Shown here piece by piece: positions 47,337 to 58,753 of a stretch of DNA of 64,000 nucleotides. The DNA lies in NCBI RefSeq assembly GCF_017654505.1, contig NC_054548.1, forward strand, positions 30,358,774 through 30,422,773. Direction: 5' to 3'. Origin of the DNA: Polyodon spathula (taxonomy: Eukaryota; Chordata; Actinopteri; Acipenseriformes; Polyodontidae). Within the stretch, counting starts at the first letter, position 1. Each line of letters opens with the position of its first letter. The translations under genes were made by a program, and so were the position numbers. Below the pieces are notes generated by a model. It was not told the origin of the DNA. It saw only the letters and a program-made list of their open reading frames with translations, and searched no databases.

Positions 47337-49496
47337 GTAAAATGGACCCCAACATCAGCACCAGCACCTGCCCATTCATCAATCCCACTTCCCCTTGACC
47401 TTTAGCAACCAGGAAGTAGTTGTCAGCAGCCCTTACACATAGCTGTCCACAGGGTCTGACAGCCTCATTATAGACATAATAGTGATCTCTGAAGGAAATG
47501 GGGAAAGTGTTACTTGGGGTGTGTTCACACTGGGTCCGTTTAGAGGGTTTAGTCTGCACTCTGTATGTTTGGTGTGAAGTGTGAGCTCAAAGGAACTCTG
47601 TCCTGAAAAAAAAGGGAAAAGAACGAAAAAAAAAAACTTTAACTTGCATCCAAACAAACTCAGTCCCTTTACTCGCAGATTAATGTGAACAACAAACACA
47701 TTAATGCATTGTATCATACGAAATGAACCAGGCAGAGTCTGTTTGAAACGGACTTAGTGTGAATGCAGCCTTAGACAAAATGTGGGGTTTTTAATAATGT
47801 GTTTTTAATTTCAGTGTTTATGGTAATAGGAATGCATTTGTAAAGTGTATAATAGCTAATCTTGTTATTGATAGTTAATTCTGAAAGCAAGTTCAATTTG
47901 TCATATTGCTAACGTGCCCTAATAGCAGCGTTAGTTACGAACTGACCATGTGCTGAAAACCACTAGTGCAACCCAAAGAAAATGATCTATTGTACCACCT
48001 ACACAGTTTTTGTGTATGCGTCATTACAATTTCAAACAAGGGAAGGAAATGAACATGGAAGAGAATAAAGAAGTTCCTTTACTTCCCTTATTTAGAACTT
48101 TTTGCAAATGAAAAACGTTTTGCAAGTTCTACTCCATACCTTGTCCTATTAGTGGTCGTTAACTCTATGTATGTTTCACTTACATGTGTTTATTGCCAAA
48201 GCAATGATAATGTAATTGTTATCCTATTCTCACTGGCATGTTATTGGTGTATAAATATATATAGCATTTATTTGAAAAAAAGAAACATTTTCTACATGGT
48301 TTGCAGTAGAAAGTAAATATAAATTTTACAGTGAAGACTAGCTGTGCACAAACAAATAAATAACACCCAATGTTCCATGCATTGTGTGAGATGGTAATAT
48401 TTAAATGGTAACCAACAGCATTTTGTGGGGTATCCTTGAAAACTAAAATGTATGTGCTAAAGTGCTGCTTCATGCTAAAGAAACAGGGCTGGCATTTTAC
48501 ATGGTTAATGTACATGGTTTCTGGCTGACTGCATGGTAGTGATGTTGGCTACATTGTCTCAGTGGCATTCAGAAACTGGATATGGTTTGCACATAGAAGA
48601 CATGCTAGATTGTTTTATCCAGTAGCTGCACAGTTAAGCATCTATGGCCTTTAAAAGATATGTATTGGGAAAATTTCTCATTGGGAAAACGTTTAGGCCA
48701 ATGTTTATCGGTTAAAATGTTTTTGGTTGAGTTTCCCAGATATTTCAAATATTTAAAGAATAATATATTTTTTGAAGAAAAGAAAAGTAAGATTTTACTC
48801 TTCAGTTTTAACTGCACAACTAAACCTGATTGTGATAACATCCTTTCATGCTATCTTCTCAGTACCTCTTCAGTCTTTTTAATTGCATTTACTGTTATGA
48901 AAAGTGTTACAGGTAATATCGGAGTAATTCATCCATCGCTTCAAACACTTCCGAGATAAAACCGTAAAAAATAAATGCATTCCAAACAAATCCTTCTCTG
49001 GGGATTTCAGCATTTCAGTACTAATCATAAAATGAGCTGAATGTTTGTACAGTACCATTTGTACAGTCAACTCAGTCTCATGCCTGTGCAGGTGCTTGTG
49101 ACTGTGCATTTAGGCATGGGTGCAGCAAGTCACCATGGTTCACATTTCCTGAGGCTGGGTATTTCCCTGATTTGGTGGTATGGTTCGGAGCACTCGTTTG
49201 ACTCGCACATGGAACTACTAGTAAGTCCCTTCCAGGGAGGGTTCAGGCACCTTCACTGGGCAGTTTTTTTAGTTCATGTCATTGATATAAATAGATAATG
49301 TCAGTCTCCAGCCTTGTCATTTTTCACAGCCATTAAAATTGATTGCATAAAAAAGTTAAATCAGCAAAAAGATCATCTCAACATGGATAACGCGTCTTGC
49401 ATTAAGTCTGATAGGCAACTCTTGAGTTCCAATTTACTCTGGGATCACACTCAGCCCAAATGACCCTATTATTAATTTTGTTTTATACTTCTCAAG
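47337..49496. other. Intron 5, no gene seen
   Basis: Unique AT-rich sequence with no repeat termini recognised. Ends with CTCAAG at 49496. Confidence 0.5.
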
Positions 49497-49739
49497 GTTC
49501 CAACAATCCTAATTGCCCTCCAGAGAAGCGTCCAGGCAGTGCTGGTGGGAAAGGTCCAGATTCAGGACTGGTTTGGTAACGGGATCAAGAAGGCTGCACT
49601 GATGAACAAATGGGTCCTCAAAGAGGTATCCATAGAAGATGACGACCAGTGCCTGCTCCAGAGCGACGGCTCCTTCCTTTATCTCTTATGCAAAGATGGG
49701 CTGTATAAAGTGGGCTCAGGATATAGTGGAACAGTTAGG
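49497..49739 (+). CDS. MYCBP2: MYCBP2 coding exon 6 (residues 305-385)
   Basis: VPTILIALQRSVQAVLVGKV, then QIQDWFGNGIKKAALMNKW, then DDDQCLLQSDGSFLYLLCKD and GLYKVGSGYSGTVR. The second half (CLLQ.DG.FLYLL..DGLYK.GSGY.GT) is the first blade-like RCC1-type unit of the domain. Acceptor CTCAAG|GTT, donor AGG|GTAAGA at 49740. Phase 0 at both ends, 243 bp. Confidence 0.97.
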
Positions 49740-50048
49740 GTAAGATGAAATTCATTCTCTTGTCAAATGCCTCTCGTTACGATCACAGAAATGCATAATC
49801 AGTGTACACTATTAACCAGTTTTTACTAAATTAAAAGTTTACTTCCCTTGGGGGATACGTATTTGTAGGTGTCAACAAGTTACATTTGATCGCATTACAA
49901 TGATGGTTATAGACATGCACTTATTATTCTTTTAGTGGGATCTTAATTTGATACTTTGCCAATGATTATTGATGTTGGATGCCATTTTAAGTTGGAATAT
50001 GTATGCCAAAAAAAGCAAACATTTAGTTATTAACTGTTTATCTTCTAG
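49740..50048. other. Intron 6, nothing seen
   Basis: Short AT-rich intron (309 bp) ending TTCTAG. Confidence 0.6.
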
Positions 50049-50120
50049 GGCCATGTGTATAATTCAACATCACGTATACAAAACCGAAAGGAAAATAAGT
50101 CTTGGTTGGGATACGCACAG
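50049..50120 (+). CDS. MYCBP2: MYCBP2 coding exon 7 (residues 386-409)
   Basis: Encodes GHVYNSTSRIQNRKENKSWL followed by GYAQ, matching the orthologue residue for residue except for a few changes. A microexon of 72 bp, phase 0 on both sides, followed by an intron of only 143 bp. Acceptor TTCTAG|GGC, donor CAG|GTACGT. Confidence 0.95.
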
Positions 50121-50263
50121 GTACGTGCAATAAACTATTACAATTAGTTAAGCAACAGCTTGCATATTAAAAACTTTTATAAAAACCTATAATGACTAAA
50201 CGCATGCTGTTACATACTGTGACAGATACTAGAGTGTGTGAGTGTTTGTTTTGCTCCCACCAG

Positions 50264-50360
50264 GGATGTTTGCTGTACAGAGATCTGAGCAGCCACAGCA
50301 TGACCGCTATAAAGATAAACCCGGAAACACTGGAGCAAGAGGGTGCAATCACCATGCCAG
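50264..50360 (+). CDS. MYCBP2: MYCBP2 coding exon 8 (residues 410-441)
   Basis: GCLLYRDLSSHSMTAIKINP then ETLEQEGAITMP; a beta-rich repeat unit in the RCC1-like region. Acceptor CACCAG|GGA, donor CAG|GTATGA at 50361. Ends one base into a codon. Human has Tyr at the second residue (GYLLY); Cys here is a substitution. Confidence 0.95.
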
Positions 50361-50443
50361 GTATGAAGAACTGACATTATGGAAACGGACCATTTGCAGG
50401 AAAAATGTACTTGAATATTATTAGAAGGGCAAGTTAATAATAA

Positions 50444-50821
50444 CACTATGTAACACAATTTTTGTTCCTGGGTAGTAAGTGTTATTTCCTAATTGCTTAT
50501 GCCTCAGAAGTATAGAAAAAAGCTGTTATTCCCCACAAACTTTGCTTTTGTGACCAACAGTGATATTTCAAAATATCAATATTTCCAATGGGAAATCGGG
50601 CAAATGTGTGTCTTTTCGTTCACATAAAGTCAGAAAAAAATGTCCAAATTAACATGTATTTTATACATGTATTTACAGTATAATCATCACTGTCCTGGTC
50701 ACAAAAGCAAAGTTTGTGGGGAATAACAGCTATTTTCTATACTTCTGAGGCATAAGCAATTAGGAAATAACACTTACTACCCAGGAACAAAAAAAAAATA
50801 ATAATAATTTGTTACACAGTG
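50444..50821. mobile_element. Fold-back MITE in intron 8, TAA target duplication
   Basis: The element is bordered by TAA on both sides (50441-50443 and 50822-50824). Ends CACTATGTAACACAATTT / TTGTTACACAGTG are inverse. Long arms of about 110 bp (for example GTTCCTGGGTAGTAAGTG on the left and CACTTACTACCCAGGAAC on the right) surround a ~140-bp centre. A 3-bp TAA duplication with inverse ends suggests a PIF/Harbinger-type origin (inference). No coding sequence. Confidence 0.82.
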
Positions 50822-51119
50822 TAATCAAACTACTGGGAATCTTAAACATTTTAATTGTTCTCAATGGTATTTTATAAATTTATAGGCCATAAGAAACACT
50901 AAAGCTAGTTGACATCACAGGCGGTAGTAAAAAGAGATTTCATGTTGTAGGTTCATCAGTTCATTGTAGTTTTTTGTATCTAGCAACATTCATATCTGTC
51001 TGTTTGCTGAATCATGTCATAACTTGTATTGTATTGGATGCACTGCAGGTCCTAATGTATGTTTGTGTTTTTAATTAGTAAATTGAATCATTTCTGACTC
51101 TTGTTTGTTTTCTGCACAG

Positions 51120-51193
51120 GCCTCCAGGCTGATGCGCAGAACATTGTCTTTACAGATGGAGAGTACATCAATCAAATTGCAGCTTGCAGAGAT
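51120..51193 (+). CDS. MYCBP2: MYCBP2 coding exon 9 (residues 442-466)
   Basis: Joined to the G of exon 8: GLQADAQNIVFTDGEYINQI followed by AACRD. The FTDGEYINQIAA motif is identical to the family. Acceptor GCACAG|GC, donor GAT|GTAAGA at 51194. Ends in phase 0, 74 bp. The first residues (GLQADA) are weakly conserved compared with CHTEGQ in human. Confidence 0.95.
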
Positions 51194-51555
51194 GTAAGAG
51201 TTTATTCAGTAAAACTAGTGGATCATGACAAACTCAGAGATTTATGGCATAGTTTATATTTACACACCTTATTGGCTGTAAAAATATATTTATCTGGGTG
51301 CCACAATGTCAAATTCATGACTTAATCAAATCTTTTTGTGAGTTGTGCTTTTGCCTTGTAGTTTTGCAAAACAGAATCTGGATGATTTTTTTTTTTTTTA
51401 GTAAAGAGGTTCTGGTTTATTCGGTATCAATAGGAAACGACAGCACAGATTCTGGTTTCTCTTATGATTTCCTACAGGCTACTAGTACTGGCAGAGTAAT
51501 TAGAGCAAACGATCTTGACATCAGCATGCTAGCAGACCCATACAGGATAGTGATA
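51194..51555. other. Intron 9 start, unassigned open frame
   Basis: A + frame stays open from the T-run at 51389 to 51567 but matches nothing and lies within an intron; probably chance. Confidence 0.4.
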
Positions 51556-51814
51556 CCATGCCTATAGTAAGTGTTCACCCCCCTTGGACGTTTTCAGTTT
51601 GTTGTGTTACAACCTGAAATCTTGATGCATTTAAATGGGATTTTTTTTCACTTTAATTTACACAACCTACTCAACACTTTGAAGTGGCAAGATAATGTTT
51701 ATTGTGAAACAACAGTTAATGAAAAATAAAAAAAAAACTGAAATGCCTTGGTTAGATAAGTATTCACCCCCCTGAGTCAATACTTGGTAGAACCACCTTT
51801 GGCAGCATTACACC

Positions 51815-52824
51815 TGTGAGTCTTTTGGGGTAAGTCTCTACCAGGTTTGTACATCTGGATCATGCAATATTCAACCATTCTTCTTGGCAAAATTGTTCAA
51901 ACTCTATTCGCCCATTCTTCTTGGCAAAATTATTCAAGCCCTGTCAAGTTGGTCGTTCGTTGGTGGACAGCAATCTTCAAATCTTGCCACAGATTCTCAA
52001 TTGGATTCAAGTCCGGGCTTTGACTGGGCCACTCTAGGACATTCACTTTCTTGTTTTTAAACCACTTTAGGGTTGCTTTGGCTGTGTGCTTGGGGTCATT
52101 GTCCTGCTGAAAGGTGAATCTCTGTCCCAGTCTTAGGTCTTTTGCAGACTGAAGCAGGTTTTCCTCAAGGATTTGCCTATATTTAGCTCCATACATTTTG
52201 CCCTCTGCCCTGACAAACTTCCCAGTCACTGCCGATGAAAAGCATCCCCAAAGCATGATTCTGCCACCACCGTGCTTACAGTAGGGATGGTGTTACCTGG
52301 GTGATGTGCTGTGCTGGGTTTGTGCCAGACATAACGCTTTGCGTGTAGTGTTCTATTTGCCAAATAGTTCAATTTTCGTTTCGTCGGACCACATAATCTT
52401 TTGCCACATCTTTTCAGAGTCTCACACATGCCCAAGCGGGATTTTACATAGGCTTTTTTTCAGAAATGGCTTCCTTCTTGCCACTCTTCCATATAGGCAG
52501 GTTTGTGGAGTACCTCAGCTATTGTTGACACAAGGACAGTTTCTCCCATCTCAGCCATGGAACGCTGTAGGTCTTTTAGAGTTGTCATTGGCCTCTTGGT
52601 CGCTTCTCTGACTAATGCCCTTCTTACTCAGCTGCTTGGTTTGGGAGAACGGCCTGCTCCAAGCAGATTCTGGGTGCTGCCGTATACCTTCCATTTCTTA
52701 ATGATCGACTTGTCTTGTTCCAAGGGATGTTCAGTGCCTTTGAAATCTTTTCATACTGCTCCCCTGATCTGTGCCTTCTCACAACTTTATCCCAGAGTTG
52801 TTTTGAAAGCTCCTTGGTCTTCAT
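51815..52824 (-). pseudogene. Tc1-like transposase, broken
   Basis: From 52824: MKTKELSKQLWDKVVRRHRS, then KISKALNIPWNKT-type HTH. Frame changes follow at about 52620 and 52430. KRYVWHKPSTAHHPGNTIPT (about 52325), LWGCFSSAVTGKFVRAEGK (from 52256), [17 protein letters not shown] (second Asp) and SPDLNPIENLWQDLKIAVHQ (third acidic, Glu) are clear. Several indels prevent a single reading frame. Confidence 0.9.
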
Positions 52825-53069
52825 GGTAGTATCTTTACTTTGAATGCACTACCCAACTGTGGGACCTTGCAGAGACAGGGGTATTTAATCTGAAATCATG
52901 TAAACCACTTTTATTGCACACAGATGGACTACATTTAACTTACTGTGTGAATTCTGAAGGCGATTGGTTGCACCTGAGCTTATTTAGGAGTGTCATAGCA
53001 AAGGGGGCGTACTTATCTAATGAAGACTTGTCAGGTTTTTATTTTAACTTGATTTGTTTTTTCACCCCC

Positions 53070-54946
53070 TGTGGCAGAGTGGTTGCAGTGACGTCACAGA
53101 AACGCAACAGCGCTCAGCACATTTATTAAATAATAAAGCAAGGATTTAAACAAAACACCAAACAAAAGAGCACAAGGGCCAAACAAACAAACAAACACTA
53201 AACAAGTATTATGCTGGTTACGAAACCAGTATACATATCAGTTGTTTCTTTCTATTTGCCATTCTTACGTCTCTCCTCTGACACTGTCCGCCTAATAAGC
53301 CTCGACTGCGTCTTTTATAGTCTGTGGCTGGAGTCTTAATTACCTAAATTGATACAATAATTCCCTTAAGGCTCCAGCCACATTGCCACGAGGGTACTAA
53401 GGAAGGGGTTTGTGGGTACTATTGTAGGCAGTTAATATATTCTTAAGAGCAATAAATTAAAGGCCCTCCAAGAACTGTAGGGGATAAAGAGATACCTTCG
53501 ATAGTCAAGGTCTCGGTGGGACCTCCAATTAGAGCTGTGGGTACTATTGTAATGTACAAACCCGTTTTTAATATCGCTCTCTGAAAATGATGGCGGATTT
53601 ACACGTTACAACAAGCCGAAAATAGACCACATTCCAGACTGTTCAAAGTTCATGAATCGTGTTTGTTCAATGAGCAAATGATTCAATACTGGGAATCTCT
53701 TCTTAGAAAGATGGTATTTATTAAGCATGCAATAAAATAAGTTTGAAAATCACACAAAACAGTTACACAATTAAATGTCACATTAAAAGCATTACAATGA
53801 GAACTAAGGTTTAAAACAACAATTCACCAAAGAAATACTATTATGTACTGACACAATACCTGAATAGATATTTTAAGAGTATTGTTACCTAGCCTTAAAA
53901 GTCGTCCCTTGTGTTTCTCCTAGTGTCAGGGCTCCCAGCCTTGATGGATAAATACTTAGAGCTGAGGGCTCCAGGTGCAGTCTTTAGTTTCTTAGAGTCT
54001 TCTTAGGTCTGAGACAGCCATCAAAGGTCCGGCGCAGGTATCAAAAGGTCTGGGGCAGCTAGCAGGTCCAAGGAAGTAATCGCAGGTCCGAGGGAGCCAT
54101 GAGCTGGGCTAAAGCAGGGGTTTTATACTTTTCAAACAAAGAGATTGTTTGAATTTCCCGCTGCATGCTCACATGGGCTTGCAATCTTGATTGATTGCTC
54201 CCCCCCCTTCCTCTGTCTGATTATCATAATCTGGAAAGGGGAAACTTTAAAACGTGCATAACTTTTGCAAAATAATTCAGATTTTATTCTGAATTCCTGC
54301 TATTTTTACCATAAGAAAATACATTTCTTTAGACACCAAACATGTCTGGTTGCAATTTTAGTTATGGTTTGGTTTTGGTTATGGTTTGGCATTGCAAATA
54401 GTTTAATTCTCTTAGGGATTTATTACCTGGGTTATTCTATACTTGTTAGGCAATTTAAGAATAAAAACACTCTTGTACTCGTAGTGGTATTAAATCAGTA
54501 TGATGTGAAATTTGTCTTAAATCTTTTAAGCTACTTTTCTCTCTTTTTCAGACTCCTATGCTAAACCACCTTAAATCACAGAGACGGGTTTGATTAGCCT
54601 TTTGTTTCCTGAGTGTCTGGTGCATTCAAGGTGTGAGGTTGATCGTTATCTCTAGACAAAGCTAGACAAATTAGATTAAGGTTCTTTCAATGTGTATTCC
54701 TGATAATGTAAGAACATAACATAAAGTCCATGACATTTGCAATATATTTGTAATGCCAATGTCTGTAGAACCTACAGGTTTTAACCTCATCCCACTGACT
54801 ACACATTATAAGACTGGCTTTTTCGCTGGTCTCAAACAGCAAGATAAGACGGATGGCTTTGTCCGCCTGCACAAAAATACAATAATAATAGAAAACATAC
54901 ATAAATAAATAAATATAAAGGGGTGGGCACTTTGCCCCCCCCCCCC
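53070..54946 (-). mobile_element. LTR copy nested in the Tc1 element, itself interrupted
   Basis: 53070-53411 starts TGTGGCAGAGTGGTTG and matches the left half of the solo LTR at 29015-29636. 54779-54934 (ACTACACATTATAAGACTGG, TTTGTCCGCCTGCA) matches its right half. Twelve C's (54935-54946) mark the junction with Tc1 sequence. Between the halves about 1.37 kb of other sequence is inserted. Confidence 0.85.
53412..54778. mobile_element. Unidentified insertion inside the nested LTR
   Basis: About 1.37 kb with GTGGGTACTATTGTA at its left end and again at 53537, no coding potential, and a right end ACATAACATAAAG...CAGG near 54778. The third level of nesting. Recognised only because flanking LTR sequence is continuous across it. 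Family unknown. Confidence 0.65.
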
Positions 54947-55025
54947 ACATTTTTTCATACATTGAAAGTGTTAAGTAGGTTGTGTAAATCAAATGAAAAA
55001 AAAAAATCCCATTTAAATGCATCAA

Positions 55026-55055
<30 letters not shown>
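55026..55055 (+). repeat. Run of 30 G's
   Basis: Uninterrupted G30 inside the right inverted repeat of the Tc1 element, where the other copy has only about 6. G-quadruplex potential. Confidence 0.9.
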
Positions 55056-55056
<1 letters not shown>

Positions 55057-55077
55057 GAATACTTCCTATAGGCACTG

Positions 55078-56015
55078 TAGTAGCTCAAGCATGTTGAAAG
55101 TGACACAATTGAAACGCTGCTCACAAGAAGTAAGAGAGCATTATGCTGTTCATTTATTTAAGTTCATTTGTTTTTTCTTTTTCATTTACTTGAGATATCT
55201 TCAACTCCTACATGTCATGTCCTTTTTAGCCTGACTTTCTGAGATTTTCAATAGAAATATTGATCCTTGAACCTTCATACAGTATCTTTTTACCTTCAGC
55301 TGAATCTTTTTCTTAACCTGAAGCTGTGCTCAAGGAGTCATCGACACACAGATCCCCTTTGAGGAGCATGTGTGGAGAGGTGGATGGGAAGACTTGTGTT
55401 AGATTCAGATGAATTCATTCTTCAAAGAGCTTCTGATAAATAAGTTATTCAAAATCAGTTCTGGAGGAAAATTTGAAATTCATACAACCTGCTGTGAAAA
55501 ATAATTTTTATAATAATTCACTGTAAATTAGGCAATTGGGAGAAGGGATATCAAAAAAATGATGGTCCTTACGACAACACTGAGCAAGTAAATGCCAGCA
55601 TGTGTGATTTTTTTTTTTCAATCCCATGATATCGTGATATGGAAATTGTTGTCAATATCATGTCAAAATATCGATATTGGTTCCCATTACTGCTTTAAAA
55701 CATTTACACTGCTCACGATGACCAAACTATAAGTACTTAAGGATTCATTCATTCTAACACAGCCATCAAAACATCTGCACTCTGCCTCATGAAAGGTAAC
55801 AGGGATGACCTACCTACTTAAAACAGAGGATGGGCCTATTTTTGATGGCTGTCATGCCATATCCCTTTCACCAAGTTTCTTCAGATGCAATACGAACCCA
55901 GCCTCTAACTCTGCACTTAGTATTGAATGTGTTTCTAAAGTTCAAATAGCTTCCAGTGGGTGGTAATATTTGGGTAGAAACAGTCTGATTGAGTTTTCTG
56001 TCACATGATTTTTAG
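55078..56015. other. Intron 9 end, nothing recognised
   Basis: Unique sequence. Ends with the acceptor GATTTTTAG at 56015. Confidence 0.5.
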
Positions 56016-56154
56016 GATGGTTTTGTTGTCCGTATCTATGCAACGAGCACCGAGCCAGAACTTCAACAAGAGTTGCAGCTGAAGCTGGCCAGAAAATGTC
56101 TCCATGCTTGTGGGATATCCTTGTTTGATCTGGAGAAAGACCTGCACATAATGT
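56016..56154 (+). CDS. MYCBP2: MYCBP2 coding exon 10 (residues 467-512)
   Basis: DGFVVRIYATSTEPELQQEL, then QLKLARKCLHACGISLFDLE, then KDLHIM plus one base. All but a few residues agree with the vertebrate protein. Acceptor TTTTAG|GAT. Two GT donors overlap here; ATGT|GTAAGA (after 56154) is chosen because it preserves phase into exon 11, giving HIMCTGF where human has HIISTGF. Confidence 0.93.
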
Positions 56155-58676
56155 GTAAGAGATGCTTTTATTTGTTTATTCACAAAGTCTATTTGAAGCA
56201 TTCTGTTCTGTCCTGTCCATGCTGATTTAAATGACAGGCTAGGGTATAACTGAAATGAGCCTCCCATTTCCTAAAAGGTCAGGGACTGCATGACTAAGCT
56301 AAAACCAAAGTGGTTAATAATTGGCTCCCAATTCAGGGAGCTTTGTTGTTCTGAAAATATATTGCCTGTATTATTTCTTTTATTTTATAAGGCATCACTA
56401 CAAGGCATGCTAGCCAAGGTTTAAAAATCAAGTTGTGTATCTCTAGCACAAGCAGTGTATCGCTGCCTCCGCCCCTCCACTTGTCTTATGCTAAAGAGAT
56501 GTTTTTTTTTGTTTTTTTTTTACTTACTTTGAAATACGTAGAAGTTTCAAATACAGTATTGGTGCTGCTTCCTGGTTTGAAACCCCTTCCTGTACTGGTG
56601 CTCTAGTGGTCTAGCTGCCACCAGGCATTTTACCATTTATCTGAATGGAAGTCTGTATATCTGAAGTATGAAAACATGTAAAAGAACCAAAAGATCTTCG
56701 GCACAAGAAAAGGGTGAACCAATCTTTCTAAATGGGTTTTAAAACCTTGGTTCACACTCCTTTTGTTACAGTTGTTAACTGTCCAGGATATCGTCTGTCA
56801 TTACATTGTGTTTTTTTATATCATGAGTAAGACGGACTGTTGCCAGTGTTAACTATCAAAGCAAGACCTACTTACAGTGACAACCTGGTGGTGGTGTCTG
56901 AATCCATCTTGAAAACATTAGCATACTTTAATACAGCTTTGGAACAATTCTCTGTTTTGCATAGTCCTGCATCCCCATTCCAACAATACCTACCTGTAAA
57001 AGTAACCTTGAATAAATATGGTAATTAGCACTTGGAAGTGTGCATTTGTGTACACCTTGGTGAATAATGACTGTAACATGTTGATTGCGATCACCACTAA
57101 CTGCATTATAACAACCCCAAAGCAGACCTGGTATGGAGTTTGCATGAGCAGTGGAGTAACATTCCACACAGCTATTCTATTGTTCTATTGTTTAGTCTGT
57201 TTCAGTACACTTTTCTTGTTTTAATTAAATGTGTTGCAGTTGAAGCCTTGTGTACTTTTTTTTTTTTTTTTTTTTTTTTTAAACCATGAAAAGGATGTTT
57301 GAGAATTCCTATTATAGCTAGGTCTTACTTACCCGACCATAATACTGCTTGGAAGGTTTTAATGATTGATAAGCCACGTGATTACAAGACTGCATATTCT
57401 TGCACAGATTACTTCGTTCCCCTCTCAATATGTCTGTTTAAAACAGCAAACCCAATTGGTTTATGATTTGAAAGATAAACAGTTATTTCATGCGCTGTAA
57501 TATTATTTTTCTTAAGCCTGTGGTCAAAGTCTCATGAAACAAGCCACACATTTAATCCAAAGCCTCATTAACAGGCTTTTGGGTAGAAGAAGAATAGGGA
57601 AATAGCATAAAGATTGCAGCTCATGAATTATTAGTGATATCCATTAAATGCATTCTAGCCCAAGACGAATTTGAGAAGTACTGCAGCACCCTTATGAACC
57701 AACTGTAACTGATAATATTAAGTCTTATGCAAACGTCAGTCAATATTGTTCTTATTGAAAATGCAAAAATATTCTACAAAGTTTTTTGCTTATGTTAGCT
57801 TAGCTAATGTTAAATTTAGGCAGTTGGAGTCACTTCTCCCTAGGGTTACAAAGCTCAGATTAGAAACCATTCATTCCATCATTTTGATGCCAGCATAAAC
57901 AAATGGAGAATTGATGGGAAATTTTTTAATGTGTTACACAAATTCAGGAGACTTGGAAGCCAGGTGTAAATCATGAAATATCCTTAAGAAGATTGTTAAA
58001 AGTCGCCGCTTGTTCTTTTATAGGGTGTCATGGTAGTTTTGCTGAGTTATGGTGTGTGGAACAACTCCTTGACTATAAGACCAAACTTTATGTATCGCCA
58101 CAGTGATTCTTTTTCTGGTCAGATCTAGACTCTAACACCTCATGCATATCAAATTATGACTGTCTGCTGATAGGAGAAATAAGCAGTCAAAAAGTGAAGC
58201 AAAACATAGTAACTGAAGATAGATAATCAAACGGTGAAATGTTTAAGATTTTGACTAAAACATTTTAGATTGTAACCATCACATTTCAATATGTCTTATG
58301 TCTTAATTCTACCTTTTTGCACTGAACATGTAACATGATTTTTTTTTCCAGACAGTTAAGGTAGGCCTTTATCTCAGGGATTTCTGATTGGCCACCCCAT
58401 ATATGTGTTTGATTGTATACATATTGGGGTAAAATACATTGGATATGTTTGATTTGAAACTGGGGAATGCTCATTAACAGAAACAAACATTTATTGGAAA
58501 GGTCATTAACATGCATAATTAAAGTTAATATTTACTGTTCTGTTACCCTTTTGAAAACAAACTAGCTGATTGAAGGTGAATAATCCCCCCACAATCTCAC
58601 GGCCCCCCGGCTTTCCTGTATGTAAAGAGTAATGGTGCCTGTGGGTCTGTTGAATATTGCATTTGTCTGCCCTCAG
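56155..58676. other. Intron 10, no gene seen
   Basis: AT-rich; a T-run of about 25 lies at 57257-57282. No element termini recognised. Confidence 0.5.
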
Positions 58677-58753
58677 GTACAGGGTTTGACGAGGAGGCTG
58701 CAGTCCTGGGAGCTGGCAGAGAATTTGCTCTCATGAAAACTGCGAGTGGAAAG
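58677..58753 (+). CDS. MYCBP2: MYCBP2 coding exon 11 (residues 513-538)
   Basis: Joined to the T of exon 10: CTGFDEEAAVLGAGREFALM followed by KTASGK. The ...GREFALMKT..GK stretch is an RCC1-like strand pair. Acceptor CCTCAG|GT, donor AAG|GTACTA at 58754. Ends in phase 0, 77 bp. Confidence 0.95.

Larger units (their letters stand above)
51556..55077 (-). mobile_element. Tc1-like transposon, fifth family, split by a nested LTR element
   Basis: The left end CCATGCCTATAGTAAG follows TA (51554-51555). The right end GAATACTTCCTATAGGCACTG lies before TA (55078-55079). The inner parts of both inverted repeats agree over more than 100 bp, for example CCCATTTAAATGCATCAAG near 55001-55025 and its inverse near 51620-51645. 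The element is interrupted between 53070 and about 54946 by an LTR-like copy. Without the insertion it would be about 1.65 kb, the normal size. Confidence 0.9.

Noticed and set aside
51298..51567. + strand open frame of 89 codons after exon 9
   Set aside because: No homology, starts in a T-run, ends at a Tc1 border; chance frame in an intron.
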